From NCBI GenBank assembly GCA_001931875.2, contig MSJH02000810.1:62001-126000 (forward strand): DNA of 64,000 nucleotides, given 5' to 3'. Shown here piece by piece: positions 46,688-57,496 of this stretch; positions within the stretch are counted from its first letter, which is position 1, and every line of letters starts with the position of its first letter. Under the pieces are notes generated by a model, which was given only the letters and a program-made list of their open reading frames with translations, was not told the origin of the DNA and made no database searches. The stretch is from Byssochlamys sp. IMV 00236 (taxonomy: Eukaryota > Ascomycota > Eurotiomycetes > Eurotiales > Thermoascaceae). The position numbers and the translations under genes are program-made.

Positions 46688-47497
46688 TTTGAATGTGGTT
46701 CTGAAAAAATTGATGAACTTGTCAGCTGCACTGTCGCATTCGATCGATCTTCGTCCAGAAATAACGCATCCGGGAAAGATTGCGGCAGACTGGAGAGAAG
46801 AATAGAGGACCTCTGGACTTACTGAAGATGAACGTTATACGAACAGGAGAATCAATCGATTTAACCGCAAGTTGGGCGGAGACTGAGACGTCAAGTTCGT
46901 CGGAGGGGGTTTGAGATGCGGAAAGACGAGATCGCTTGGTGGACGAAGATTTAACGACGCCGGTAATTAATTCGCGAACCCACACATTTCTGAAAGTGCG
47001 GCGGAGCAGTGGCTGGTGCTGGGCCCGTAAGCGAAGGTGGATGTGGCTGGTGCGTATACCGTATTATGTCATCCGCTGCGGCAGACGACAAAGACCAGAA
47101 ACGCCAATCGTGCCACCGCTCACGTGACACTCTCTTCTAGAAGCCTCACTGGGCTGTTGTCGTCGATGTGATTCTCTTTCTTCCCCCGCCTTCACTCCTA
47201 TCCTCACCTTCTGCCCTCGCTGGAGCTATCGTGAGGTCTTGATTATTCTCGAGAACCAGACTCTGGACGCGCCCTTTTCCGCTCCAGTGTCTGTCTTGGA
47301 CCGTGGAAGGCTCTACGGAGAGCGTTACCTCGCCATCGAGTAATACCGGCTGCCCAACGCTTTGATCTGCCATAAATGGCTGGCGCGCTCGTGCTGAAGT
47401 CATGAAGCTACCTCGTCGTACCAACCATCGGCGGTGAACGAATGTTCTTCTTTCCCACCTTTTAGACTCGTATCTATTGGTCTGGAAAATCTTCACG
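46688..47497. other. Divergent promoter region of P2 (-) and the Spt2-like gene (+)
   Basis: About 800 bp. The P2 side holds a leader intron, annotated separately. A minus-strand open frame (47146-47637) overlaps the Spt2-like start and has no recognisable protein features. No further gene. Confidence 0.5.
46701..46822 (-). other. Probable 5'-UTR intron of the P2 gene
   Basis: Upstream of the P2 ATG the minus strand shows a CAGTAAGT donor at 46822, a GCTGAC branch-like motif and a T-rich TTTTTTCAG acceptor ending at 46701, 13 bases before the start codon. All three signals fit a 122-bp leader intron, common in fungal ribosomal protein genes. Confidence 0.6.
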
Positions 47498-48626
47498 ATG
47501 AGTGTATGCATCCTTTGATGACAGGATACCCCGATAAGTAGCATCTTTGCTGACTGATTTGCAGTTCTTAAGCTCCGTCCTTTCGTCCATTGAGACTGGA
47601 AAGCCGGCTGCCATCCCGCCCCCGGCGCCAGTGACACCGCGATCTCCTGCGGCAGGTAGCTCTTCTACGGCGACAAAGACAGATTCCCGCAAAGCTACGC
47701 CCGTCTCCAGAGATGGCTCTCAGAACCCGTCTATCGCCCCGGTGGGAACAAAACGGAAGGCGGAGGAACAGCTTCAGCGGTCAGATAAGGCCAACGGGCA
47801 ACCACAGAGCAAAAATGCGTCGATAAAAACAGCATCTTCACACACGTCTGCGACAGTCAAACCTCGTCCAACGACCGGCACCGGCCCTGGTGGCACTACT
47901 AAACCCGGTGAAAAGCCATCGACATCAGCAGCTATGGCGACCTCTCGGACAACGACCCCTGCCGCAACAACCTCAAAACCACCCCCTAAGGGCTCTTTTG
48001 CTGATCTAATGATGAAAGCAAAGGCTGCGCAAGAGAAAGCGCCTGTAAAAGTCGGCCTGTTCAAGCACCAGGCCGTTCCGAAGGAGAAACTGAGTAAATC
48101 AGAACGCAAGAAGAGAGCCATGGAAGCAATGGCTAAGGAGAAAGAGAGGAAAGCGGGCAAGAAGCCCGGGATGGCTTCAGCTCCCTCTGCTAACATCAAG
48201 GCCGGCGTCAGGCCTGGAGAGGAGACAGCGGCCAGGCGACGAGGTCCTGACGAGATCGAATACAAGGGCACTGCACGACCAACCCAGACGACGTACAAGG
48301 GAACCGCAGGCTTACCCCCGCGCCGCCCTGCCACTGATTCCCGCGGTCGTACATCGTCCCGCTATGGTAAGCCGGTCAGGCGAGATGAATACCTTGGAAC
48401 GGACGAGGAAGATGAAGGGGATTACGCGGATGACTACGGTGACTACTATTCAGACGAGTCCTCCGACATGGAAGCCGGATTGAGTGACGTCGAGGAGGAG
48501 GAAGCAGCCGCCCTCCGCGCTGCGAAGAAAGAAGACGAGGAAGACATACGGGCTGAAATGGCCGCGAAGAGGGAGAAGATGGAGCGCAAGAGAAAGTTGG
48601 CTCTTCTGGCCAAGTCCAGGCGTTGA
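47498..48626 (+). CDS. Spt2-like chromatin protein
   Basis: A 6-bp first exon (ATG-AGT, 47498-47503) is joined over a 61-bp intron to 47565-48626, giving 355 residues (MSFLSSVLSSIETG). The sequence is basic and low-complexity (Lys, Ala, Pro, Thr) with the conserved GSFADLMMKAKAAQEKAPVK segment in the middle and a C-terminal SPT2 domain: acidic DEEDEGDYADDYGDYYSDE, then a Lys/Arg/Glu helix ending in KRKLALLAKSRR. Spt2 binds H3-H4 and DNA, keeps chromatin intact during transcription and suppresses cryptic starts. The tiny first exon is inferred from the GTATGC donor and TTTGCAG acceptor and the need for an ATG in frame. Confidence 0.82.
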
Positions 48627-49379
48627 TTCCTCTTTTCGGGTTCGAGTTTCGAGGTTATTATTGTTATCACCACTCTCCGTCATTGATTATTTCACAAGCA
48701 TCGGCGAGGGATACCCTAGGGTGCATCGCATGTATTTAGCATATTCTTTTCTAGCATTTTGGTGCGTATGGTGTCGACAGATGGAGGGTGATTGCTCTAT
48801 TTTCTTTTTGTCTTCGGGTAGCGGGCGTCCTTGCTCTCTCGGGTTGTTGATAGATTAGCATACTACATAGGTGTATTTCTCTACTGAAATACCCACAATC
48901 AGTTAATCATCCACTGAATAGTTCATTCCACGATAATTAGTACAGATCAATCTGGAAATGCCGACAAGCCCGAGAGCGATCTGCATGTTTGCAGGGCAGC
49001 GAATCCAAAGTATACCTATAACCCATTCTTAAGAGATGACTCCAGAACGCATATTGAACCTGTTCACCAGGACAGTCCGAGGCAATTAATAGCGAGACGA
49101 TGTTGAACTTGATATCTTGATATTGTCGCTGTTTTGACCCCACAGGCCCGCTGGGCGGTGACATCACCCTTTTGTCTGAGGTCATCGCATCAATTGTTCT
49201 TCTTCCCCTCTCACAATAATGCTCAACTCGCAACTTTCGGTCTTAGACCTTCCCATTAAACCACATTTCTATCAGAGATTTGACTCCGATCTTGTAAACG
49301 CTCTGTTTCGACCTCCTTTTGTTTCCCCTGTATAACCAGCACGACACAGCGTGGAGCAGAACGGCATCCCATCGCCAAC
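48627..49379. other. Intergenic region
   Basis: Between two + strand genes: 3' region of the Spt2-like gene and promoter of the hydrate dehydratase gene. Short frames only; nothing supported. Confidence 0.5.
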
Positions 49380-50870
49380 ATGGAAATCCACCATGTGTCG
49401 ACTTCCTCCAAGGCGCTACTTGCCAAAGTGCGCAAGTTGGTGCCACCTATGCTTGAGAAATTCCATAAAGGTACACTGGTATCATCCCTGGGGATAAGGG
49501 CTGTTTCTTTGGGGGAGCATGCCAATGGACAATGCCCCGCGGAGATGGCATGAGATGGTTTGCGACGTTCGAATAGCTGACAATATTGCAGGGCAGCTGG
49601 GCCGTGTAGCGGTTATTGGAGGAAGTGCAGAGTAAGATTGGTCCTCTAGCAGTCATGAATTGCAAAAGAAAAGGCTGCATTTGTGTTTCTATGGCTCGAT
49701 ACTCACTGAGAAATAGCTATACCGGAGCTCCGTACTTCTCCGCAATGGCCTCTGCGAGATTAGGTATGTATAAGTATCCACATATTCATACTGAAAAGCT
49801 AACCAATAATTACAGGATGTGATTTGGTGAGATCCCAATTCTCATGGGTCCAATTGCGAGAAGTTGATAATGAATATCTTTCGCTAACCCCGGGGAATTG
49901 ACGCATTTTAGAGCCATGTAATCTGCGAACGATCAGCAGCACCCGTACGTGCCCCCAGTAATCTCCATTACGAGGCTACTGCTAAATCCATACTCAGGTC
50001 ATCAAGGCATACTCCCCCAACCTAATGGTTCATCCGATCCTACCCAGCAGCGCATCCGTACCGAATCCCAACAACATCAATCCACCCGAACTCGCTAGCC
50101 CGATTATCGCCATGCTTTCTCGGCTGCATGTTCTAGTGATAGGACCTGGTCTTGGCCGTGACGCCGTGACACAAAAGGTGGTCTCAGAAATCATGAAGGA
50201 GGCGCGAACGCGGTCAATACCTTTTGTGCTCGATGCGGACGCTCTGTTACTGGTCACCGAGAACCCGGAGCTGGTCAAGGGGTATAAAGAATGCATTCTG
50301 ACACCCAACGTCGTCGAATTCGGCCGTCTAGCCAAGGCGCTGGGAATTGATCTTCCCAACCAGGCTCAGATCAAGGCAGGTTCCGAGGAGGAGCAGACAA
50401 GCAAACAATCCGAAGCTTGCGAGAAGCTCTCGAACGCTCTCGGGGGCGTAACCATTATTCAGAAGGGAGCCCACGATGTCATCTCCAATGGAGTTACCAG
50501 TCTCATCTCCGATCTCCCAGGAGGTCTCAAGCGTAGTGGTGGTCAGGGCGATACTCTGACCGGATCGTTGGGCACGTTCCTTGCCTGGCGTGCTGCCTAC
50601 CACGAAGGTCTATGGGGGACTGGACAGGACAATGACAAGTCAGCGCAGTCGCGGGAGGAAGTGAAGGCGGAGCTAGAATCCGAGGGAAAGCGGATGTCTC
50701 CTGTTACAACTCTTCTTCTCGCTGCATGGGCCGGTAGCAGCATCACTCGCGAGTGTTCTCGTCGGGCCTTCAAGGCGAAGGGCAGAAGTATGCAAGCCAG
50801 CGATTTGACCGACGAGGTACATGAGGCATTCTTGACTCTTGTCGGTGAACCAGAGGGATCAAAGATATAA
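49380..50870 (+). CDS. ATP-dependent (S)-NAD(P)H-hydrate dehydratase
   Basis: Six exons (49380-49470, 49592-49631, 49717-49763, 49815-49825, 49912-49944, 49998-50870) sum to 1095 bp, 364 residues. The fourth exon is only 11 bp and is needed to read ARLGCDLSHVICERSAAP. Family features in order: GRVAVIGGSADYTGAPYFSA, VLVIGPGLGRD, LDADAL, ILTPNVVEFGRL, and the ATP/anion site GGQGDTLTGSLG. This enzyme (CARKD/NAXD family, fold of ribokinase-like YjeF C-terminal domain) repairs hydrated, inactive NADH and NADPH, working with the epimerase NAXE. No epimerase domain is fused here, as usual in eukaryotes. Localisation is likely cytosolic. Confidence 0.93.
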
Positions 50871-51284
50871 ATGGCATTCATGATAAATGCCCCCTTAATG
50901 TATGTATGTATGTAGAATGATGAAATAAGGATGATTTTGTGAATAGCTATCTATACTCGAACGACTTTTTAAGTGCAATAGGAATCTTCATTCTATTAAC
51001 GTCCTCGATTATTGGTTCTTCAGTTAAAAAGAAAGCAGATATCAACAATGATCTCAAAAAAACTATGTACGTATTTCCTAGACACTTCAGTAAAGCCCCT
51101 TAAAATAAATATCACATCATAAGATCTATCTAACCCAACTGTACTCAAATCTGCTAATTCCACCCCTGACGAGCTCCAGTTCCATTCATATATCCTCAAA
51201 GGAGAAAAAAAAAAAAAGAGTAGAAAACAACGACCCTCCATCACCACTATCTACATATAACCCTCTCCAAAATGGCATACAAAC
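50871..51284. other. Intergenic region between convergent genes
   Basis: AT-rich, with a short ATGT repeat near 50900 and an A/T-rich block near 51200. Presumably both 3' ends. No gene seen. Confidence 0.5.
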
Positions 51285-54200
51285 TTAAACTGAACTATTT
51301 ACTCCCCTCGACTGCTCCTCATAAGATAAAGATTGGCATGCACTGCAAAAGACATGCGAACAGGTCACGCATCGATCATTGACTTCATAAACGCAGGGTC
51401 CTTGGTGGCATTGACACTGTTTTCTCTCCGAGGTCATGTTAGTGATTGTGATTTTTATATCTTCATGATAGGTCTTCCCAGGAAAGGTAGACAAAAGAGA
51501 GGAGAGAATAAAATGGAAGTGGTGCTAGTGTTTGGGCAAGGGGTTTACGTACACAGATTCTTATATCTGTATCAGGTTGTTCTGATCGCGAATATTTGGT
51601 GAAGAAGAGTGATGAAGCTGCTTCTTGTCTTTCTGTTCGTAGCTTCTTTAACTTAGCCGCGTGGGTTGAGGGTCCTTGTCTCGGGGCTTTGGGAACGGTT
51701 GAGCTGCTGCTTGCGTTGGCGTCCGCGACGGAGGCCGATTTTCTCTTCCTGTGATTGTGGTTATGCGTCTGTTCAACTTGCGAGTGTGGAGTTTCAGAAG
51801 AGTTGTTGGTTCTCTGTGTGACATTTGCTTCTCTCTCGTTATGAGAATATGTATCAGAGGCCCCGTCTCTTGTTCTTGTTGTTGGGTGGGATGATGACTC
51901 CTCAGGAACATCATCAGGATCGGAGTTGGAGCCACTGCTGCTGCTACTGCTGTCGTTCTCGCTAATCTCATAAGTTTCTTCTCTATTCCGCACTTTCTCT
52001 TGCTTGTCTGCTTCTTTCTCCTGATTCTTGGTTAAACGACCGGTAGGTGAGACCCATGATCCGATTCTCTCGCCTGTTTTGAAATGTTCAACGTCAATGT
52101 GATTGAATCTTTCATTCCATGCCTCTAGACCCTGTTGTTCCAACGGGATGATCTTCCTGCAGAATCCGCACCAGAATTGCGATTGGCCATTTCGACCGAG
52201 TCGGTTCTTGAGAAGTAGAGGCTTGATCTCTTCATCTTTGATGGAGTGCAGAGAAGTAAGATGCTGCACGTATGTTTCTTGACGGTAGAAAAGACGCGCA
52301 CATTCGAGTGTCTGGTCACCAATATCTGGAAGGGTACAGCGCCAACTTTGCAGGTGGAAATGTTGTGAGTTCTCATGCCGTTTCCAGTCTGCTTTGCTGC
52401 CGAATTCCTTGTAGCATTTAGGAAAGGTACAGCCGTATGGTCTCTCATGGCGTTTCATATGCTTTCTATATCTTGTTAGTTAGCGAGGAGAAACTATTTT
52501 GGGGGTGGGAATTCAGACTTTAGCTCACAGGGAAGACGAGTCGTCTTTCCACAGACTTTGCATTGAAGAGACCTTTCAGTATCAGTCGCGGCACTCGGTA
52601 TGGAAGAGGGACTTTTGCATATCCCCCCATCTGCTCCAGTATCTGGACCTCCCAGATGCTCCAAAGCAGCAGACAAGATCTTCTGGAGCATTTCTTTCTT
52701 CCTATCCTGCAGCGTAGCAGCTTTCTCAGCACTAGCTGCCTTAGCTCTGAGTGCCTCTTGATCACTCTGCCTTCTCTGGCCGCTATCCATTAATCTTGTC
52801 ATGGCATCGACCACATTCAAGGCAGCTTCAGCCACAATGTCATGATGTCTCCCTCGGTTCATATTCGATGACATAGACTGCAAGTTCTTGCCATCTTTAT
52901 TGAGGGGCAGGTTCAGAGACTTCAGTCCCGGAAGCGCCACTTGCCGTTTCTCTGCAGGCGATTGCTGCGAGTCTTTCTGTGCTATTTCCGATTGCGACTC
53001 TTGATCGCTACGCTTATCGAAGGGCCTCATGTCCTTTATGGGGCTCAGAGTCAGGCTTTCGGATGGACCGAGAAGATCTTCGGTCATCATAGTTTCACCC
53101 GGCGCAACAACCGTAGTGCAGGGAGCTCTACATGTACCGTTGGGATAGATCTTGGGCTCTTCGTCAAGACTCATCAGAGCAGACAAACTTTGGTGCTTAT
53201 TACTCGATAAATCAGAAAGAGGAGCTGGTTCCACAAGCCACTTTGAAGCTTCCTGGCTCTCTTTCCAGCGATGATACCACTCTTCAGACCTAGGCACTAT
53301 GAGAAAACAGCATAACGAAAGGATAATATACATGATGACTTACTTTTTCAACAGTTCTGAAGGCTCTTCATCACGATGCATCCGGGTAAGATGCTGGCGG
53401 AAATTGTCTAGTCGCGGCCACTGTTTATTTCTCCGTGGACAATTAGGTGCAAAACACATATACAATATCTTCGGTCCGCGTTCAGGCTCCTTGTTATGGA
53501 TGCATTTCTTATGCCTTTCGAGATCATTCACAGTCCCAAAACCTTCTTTGCGTGAACATGATGGTTCATCGCACTTATGCATCTTTTTATGTCTGGCTTC
53601 GTGTTTTCTTTCCCGAGAACTTAGCTTATGCTTATCGGTTATAAGATACATTATGAACGTACCTCTTATCAGAGGGACATTTTCCTTTCCACTGACAACC
53701 TGGATAGCTGCATCTTATTTCTTCTGGGAATGTCCTTGGCAGCGGTTCTCGGTGTGATCCAGCTGGAGGAATCTCCCGACGTTGTTCAAAATTTAGAGGC
53801 ACAGTATTGTCGATTGCCTGACCACTCTGCGGTGGAGCATTGACCTGTCGCGACGTCGAGACAGGATCCATTGGACACGTGTAACTGATCACAGACCCCG
53901 TCGTCAAAGTCTTGGTCCCATACCCTGAATCAGAAGAGGAACCGGCGCGAGGCTTGACTTCAGGATCTGTATAAGGTCCATGCTGATAATATGATAATCT
54001 CCTATCAGAATTATGAGCTGGCTGTTGTTTATATGCACCGCGAGAGCCCATAAATGACGGATTTCCTGGTACGCCGGTTACCTGTAGTGGTGTCCATGCA
54101 TCTGGGTTGTTATAGAAACTTTTCACTGTGTACGAGGATAAAGGAACGCCAGTATTCCTCGGTGATAGACCTTGGCCTGGAGACCATGGAGGCAATATGG

Positions 54201-54357
54201 ACGCATGGTTTCGACTGTCCCCTGAGTCAGGCACTGGATTCTGTAGCTGTGGACCAAACAGTGATACGGAACTTTTTGAATTGAATGCCGAAATATCTCT
54301 GATGCTATCAGATGAAGGGTCCATTGGCACCGCCGGTGGTCCCATGCGGGTGTCCAT
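51285..54357 (-). CDS. Multi-finger C2H2 zinc-finger protein (putative transcription factor)
   Basis: Five exons (54357-53663, 53607-53344, 53289-52519, 52465-51553, 51473-51285) with introns of 53-79 bp total 2832 bp, 943 residues. The splice choices restore intact fingers across borders, such as CPSDKRKHEARHKK and CKVCGKTTRLPCELKKHMKRH. About the first 215 residues are Ser/Pro-rich. Finger-like units follow in two groups: CSYPGCQWKGK.., CDEPSCSRKEGFGTVNDLERH and CFAPNCPRRNKQWPRLDNFRQH; then, after a linker, the CKVCGK unit, YGCTFPKCYKEFGSKADWKRH, a longer CTLPD..CARLFYRQETYVQH unit and a half-finger. A Ser/Asp-rich tail leads to a Cys-rich final exon. Fungal proteins of this kind are mostly uncharacterised nuclear regulators. 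The last exon border is the least sure part. Confidence 0.75.
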
Positions 54358-57300
54358 GATGCCCTGAAGGTCCTCCCCAGGGCCGCTACCCCAGAAAGAC
54401 GATTCTTCAAAGAGGCCAGGGAACGGGAAAGGCTATATAGCAAACATATCATAGTTAGCTGGAAGGTTGCATGGTATACTGAAGGAGGTCGAGACCATCT
54501 GCCTCATTCTGTAGCCTGCCTAGGCCGTTTCCCGCCCTAGTGATAACAGAAAACTTCAATGTCGAAGACATGGTTCGTGGCCAGCCATTTATTAATAGAA
54601 AGGAAAGAAAAGACCTGACATACGTCGATAAGGTTCTCTGGAACATGCAATTTGTGAGGTTGATCATATTCGGTCGTCATGCTGCTAGTTGGATCGTGCT
54701 CGCCGCACTATTCGTGAAGAATCTAAAGCATAGCAAAGCCTATGAAGGCACAATAACACGCGGATAAAGTACTTTCTTGATAACCGTATTTGGATCCTTC
54801 GGGTCTAGAACAAAAGCTATCAGCTTAGACCTGAGTTAGAGACGGGATAAGCGCAGTTAAGAAACTCTCCACCCCCGGTCTGTAAGGTCGCGCGCACAAC
54901 TTTCTCTTGGGACGATCAGCCAGAGATTGTCGGAGGATGATCAACGATCCTTCCGGTGAACCCAGTTAGTTCTCACCTTGGTAGCCCTAACGATGCGCCC
55001 TTTTCCCCAGTGGGCATTGATGGGATCTGCTCCCGGCTGAAGGATTAGATTCGATTGGCCGGTATAGTATGTCCCTTTCGCAGAATGGCAATTGTGTCAG
55101 GGCCCGGAATACGTGTCTCGAAAGAGATAATTGACAATTGTACCTGTATGCTATTTTGCACAGCCTGGAGGCGTGAGCGCCCGACAAAAAAAAAAGAAAA
55201 GATAAGAAAAGGCTTGAAGTTGGGTCAAATGGTGCCCAGTTTTAACGGAAATGATTGAGCAAGTATGTCTTCATTGTGGCTTTTTTTTGCGCCTGGGTAA
55301 TTGTAGACGAAGACGTATAAGGCTGGGAAATATAGACAGCGACAGGACAAATAGAAAAGGAGAGGCTTATGACATCTGCCATGGTGGGATTTGTTGTTGC
55401 TAACGGTCAGTACAAGTAGTACCTTGCTAGTATTAATTATTACTGATGTGACGCTGCGGCATGCGTCGGTCCAAGGCATCTACTGTACTTCCCCAGCCAG
55501 CGACAAATAGCCTTGCTGGCCCACAACAGGTCTTAAGTACTGCATCTACCTATCTGAGACTTGAATCTTGTAAGTTTCCTTTCTTTTTCTTTTTCTTTTT
55601 TTGAGTCTGATACCCTCTTCGACCTATGGCCAAAATATGCTGATTGCTGACAGACTGACTCGTGGAATTCATACCCCGTCTGCACCTCTGCAGAGCCAGT
55701 TCTTGAGTGTCGTTTCAGCGGGGCTCAATCACCCTGAAACAGTCTCGAGCTGCAAAGGTGAAATCTCACTCAACGGGCCGCCCTGAGATCCCTGCTGGTG
55801 GCGATCAACTAGAGAGGCTCTAGAATGTCTCGTCCGACGACCGATCGGGAAAGCATCAGCAAGGCAACCCGGGATATTTGTTCAACAACTTCAGACTAAG
55901 TGCTACCACCGCTGTGTGTGGCTGAGTTGGGCAAATGACCACCACATCGCGCATCCAAAAGACAACGGTTGATCATCCTGGTCATCTGGTAAGTAAGCAC
56001 AATCGTCATCCGTCAGGAGGGCCGGTCTCTGATTCCCCCACACGATATTATTACAGCGTGGACATGTGGGATATAACGGGCTATTGTGGCTCTGACGCTT
56101 GGAAGCTACTCGTAGCTCTGTTGGGGGGTGCGGCCCATCAGAGCGTTCCTGCTGCCTGATGAGAAACTTGAAGCTAATCCACTTAGTGCATTCATCGTTG
56201 TTTTCTCTCCGTAATGGGTTTGCCTTGTCGTTTGGCGTAGCGCCGCTACTGCCGGGCGATTTATGCAGTCCAATATTTAATTATAATCAGATCGCAGCTT
56301 CTCCAGGATCTCATACATATTTAGCTGTTCCGTTGGCGTACTCCGATGTATTACATATAGGTATCTACAGGAGCTATTGGATCCCACACCTGTCTCTCTG
56401 CATGCTTCAGAATGCACAGAAGTACTAGGGATTTACACCCGTGCCAATCCACCTCGTGCAACCCTGCGGGATTAAGTAGGAGTTTACGGAGGAGGTGCTG
56501 TATAACAAAGCACTCAGAAAGCGCCATGTCAGGTCAGTAGTGTCCACTGTTCCAGGCCTAGAACGCCAAATTTAACTATATAGAGCTTAGCTTGGGTGAT
56601 TCCACCCCGGGTGAAGAGGTGAAATGTGCTGATCACTTTCACCCGATCTTTCCCACATGTTCAGGCACCCGCATGGCCTGGTTAATTTAGTCTTCGAGAC
56701 TCTCGAGTCACCTTTTAGTGTATCCTTTCTTAGTTATAAGTCTTAACTGGAATCAGACATGTCTCGAGTCATGTAGTCTGAGTGTGCATCTACCCGGCGC
56801 GAGTTTATAAGACGTGGCTTGAAAGGATGCTTCAGCGCTTCACCGCCTGGTTCCGAGTTGCTGGGATAGATGTAAATGACAGTTAAAACTTCTCTACGTA
56901 CCCCGCTCGAGGTATCTCTTGTATCACCATGTGAGGCGGCTTCTAGATGTTCCCTGGTCCCGCGAAAGAATAGCCTCAAGGCAAATTCCTACCGCATGTA
57001 TTGGCCAGTGATAAGCATTCTGTGTGGTGTGATTAAACCGGGGCTAGATATGAAGATGGTGGCATCAGAACTACTGCGGCGATCTTCATAAAGGAGGAAT
57101 CTTCCTTTTAGCTCCCAGGCTCTCAGGCTAACCTCAAGTCTTCGAGAAAGCTGTCGTAATGTTAATAGTGTCCGAGGGTTCAACAAATCGGTCGCTCTTC
57201 TAATCAGCTGGAGCAGCTAGGATATATTTCGTTACCATCCCAAGGGCCGCTTATTGGCTAGTAAATGCGGTAACCATACTGTTTGTTGATATCATAAAAT

Positions 57301-57496
57301 CCCATATGAAGTCGTGCGTAAACTGCACTGTGAAATTCAAGCACAGCTTCAATTGTGGATAAAGAAACCCGAACAGATAAACAAAAAGAAAGTGGTATCT
57401 AGGAACGAGGAACAGATGGAAATAATAATAGTAAAATAGAAAAACAAGGCCCAATATAATGTCTATATGTGGCCGACATTTCCGATGATGCATGAT
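54358..57496. other. Gene-poor stretch between two C2H2 genes
   Basis: About 3.1 kb with no frame over 110 codons and no domain, RNA gene or clear transposon feature. It must contain the promoter of the left C2H2 gene and the 3' end of the right one. Base composition is unremarkable apart from short AT-rich patches near 57400. A tiny spliced frame at 55935-56095 was considered and rejected. Confidence 0.5.

Noticed and set aside
47146..47637. 163-codon minus-strand frame
   Set aside because: It overlaps the start of the Spt2-like gene and the P2 promoter, lacks recognisable protein features and shows no splice or start context.
47774..48334. 186-codon minus-strand frame
   Set aside because: Antisense shadow of the low-complexity Spt2-like coding region.
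55935..56095. Tiny spliced frame (ATG, GTAAGT donor, TTACAG acceptor) giving 30 codons
   Set aside because: Signals are good but the product is too short and featureless; chance cannot be excluded.
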